Positions 5,880-6,589 of a stretch of 6,589 bases of DNA are shown in pieces (within the stretch, counting starts at the first letter, position 1; the number at the start of each line of letters is the position of its first letter). The stretch is from contig JBGTKH010000109.1 of NCBI GenBank assembly GCA_041744735.1, positions 1-6,589 on the forward strand, read 5' to 3'. Both the position numbers and the translations under genes were made by a program. Below the pieces are notes generated by a model. The model was not told where the DNA came from, searched no databases, and saw only the letters and a program-made list of their open reading frames with translations. The DNA comes from JBGTKH01 sp041744735 (GTDB taxonomy: Bacteria; Planctomycetota; Planctomycetia; Pirellulales; Pirellulaceae).

Positions 5880-6589
5880 ATGAATGTGTTCAACTTTATT
5901 GGGTGGCCATACGTCGGCCGCCTGCTATTCTTTTCGGCTGTATGCCTGACAGCAAACATTGATCAGGTTCTAGCAGCCGATAACCACCCACTCATTTCGA
6001 ATGATGCCGCTTCGGGCTCGGCAGAAATCGAATTGAACCAGCCCCTCCGCATGCTTCCAGCGGTTCAGCAAGTTAGCGCGCTAGCGCCTGCACAACTCGA
6101 AGAGTTCGATGTGCCTGACGAAGTCATCCAACCAGGAGCGGCCTTGCCGGAAGATGATGTCTATCCGATCGATCTGCCGAGTGTACTAGGGCTTGCCGGA
6201 GCAAACAATCTGCAGATTGCTCTCGCTTCGGAGAGAGTGCGAGCCGCAGCGGCACGGGCTGATGCCGCTGAAGTGTTGTGGATCCCATCTCTCAATGGAG
6301 GCGTTGTTTTCAACAATCATTCTGGACAGCTGCAAGCGACGGAAGGTGACGTTCTGAATGTCAATCGTAGTTCCCTTTTCGTTGGTGGGAGCGCCGTGAT
6401 GGGTAATTCGCCAGCTAATGGTGGCGCATCCGGGCCAGCACGTATGTTCGTAGACCTGTCTTTGGTGGACGCGATTTTTGAGCCGTTGGCAGCGCGTCAG
6501 CAAGTTCGGGCAGCACAAGCGGATCGCAATGCCACATTCAACGACACATTGCTTGGCGCCTCTTCAACATACTTCAATTTGATCCGTGC
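5880..6589 (+). CDS. TolC-type outer membrane efflux protein, N-terminal half (3' truncated by the window edge)
   Basis: The frame is open from the ATG at 5880 to the right edge, giving 236 complete codons with no stop. It would encode the outer membrane channel that completes the tripartite pump. Residues 1-33 form a signal peptide (hydrophobic core around GRLLFFSAVCLTA, likely cleavage after VLA or LAA). Residues about 34-95 are an acidic, proline-containing linker without clear secondary structure. From residue 95 (YPIDLPSVLGLAGANNLQIA) the sequence has the outer membrane efflux protein pattern: a leading helix ending in ASERVRAAAARADAAEVLWIPSL, then a strand region with GGVVFNN, then FVDLSLVDAIFEPLAARQQV and a second helix toward LLGASSTYFNLIR. 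Families of this type usually total 450-550 aa, so roughly half is missing. The family call rests on helix pattern, the WIPSL motif and operon position. No lipobox is present; Cys22 lies in the signal peptide core without lipobox context. Confidence 0.85.
   Translation, partial: MNVFNFIGWPYVGRLLFFSAVCLTANIDQVLAADNHPLISNDAASGSAEIELNQPLRMLPAVQQVSALAPAQLEEFDVPDEVIQPGAALPEDDVYPIDLPSVLGLAGANNLQIALASERVRAAAARADAAEVLWIPSLNGGVVFNNHSGQLQATEGDVLNVNRSSLFVGGSAVMGNSPANGGASGPARMFVDLSLVDAIFEPLAARQQVRAAQADRNATFNDTLLGASSTYFNLIR

Noticed and set aside
5720..5962. An 80-codon plus-strand frame starting with GTG across the adaptor stop and the next gene's start.
   Set aside because: It overlaps the signal peptide codons of the outer membrane factor in another frame, has no evident Shine-Dalgarno site, and its product has no visible family features.
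6186..6518. A 110-codon minus-strand frame opposite the outer membrane factor.
   Set aside because: The plus-strand frame there is a continuous, recognisable outer membrane efflux protein, so this is a shadow.

Overview
The window is a single plus-strand gene cluster with no plausible coding capacity on the minus strand. It reads as a self-regulated tripartite RND efflux module from a Gram-negative-type bacterium. The flavour of the anti-sigma N-terminus, the permease, the long-hairpin adaptor and the outer membrane factor fits Planctomycetes (Pirellulales-like) best. That assignment comes from remembered family resemblance and moderately high GC, not from a search.

Layout. Positions 1-84 hold the last 27 codons of what looks like an ECF sigma factor. 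After 44 bases, 129-962 encodes a membrane-anchored zinc-binding (ZAS-type) anti-sigma factor with one transmembrane helix and a C-terminal periplasmic domain. After 37 bases, 1000-4329 encodes a full-length RND inner membrane permease (1109 aa). After 26 bases, 4356-5723 encodes the periplasmic adaptor (membrane fusion protein, 455 aa). A 156-base gap (5724-5879) holds only weak structure. At 5880 a TolC-type outer membrane factor begins behind a strong Shine-Dalgarno sequence and runs off the right edge (236 codons visible).

How the genes fit together. The permease, adaptor and outer membrane factor would form one envelope-spanning proton-driven pump. The sigma/anti-sigma pair would sense an envelope or substrate signal in the periplasm and control the cluster. 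The short gaps and single strand support co-transcription of the first four genes. The wider gap before the outer membrane factor leaves room for separate control.

The most notable points are: an RND proton relay in which the usual TM10 lysine is replaced by threonine while an arginine appears in TM4; a Cys/His-rich periplasmic domain on the anti-sigma factor; an adaptor hairpin about twice the length of AcrA's; and an unusual extended N-terminus on the outer membrane factor. I see no mobile element, CRISPR array, tRNA or rRNA.
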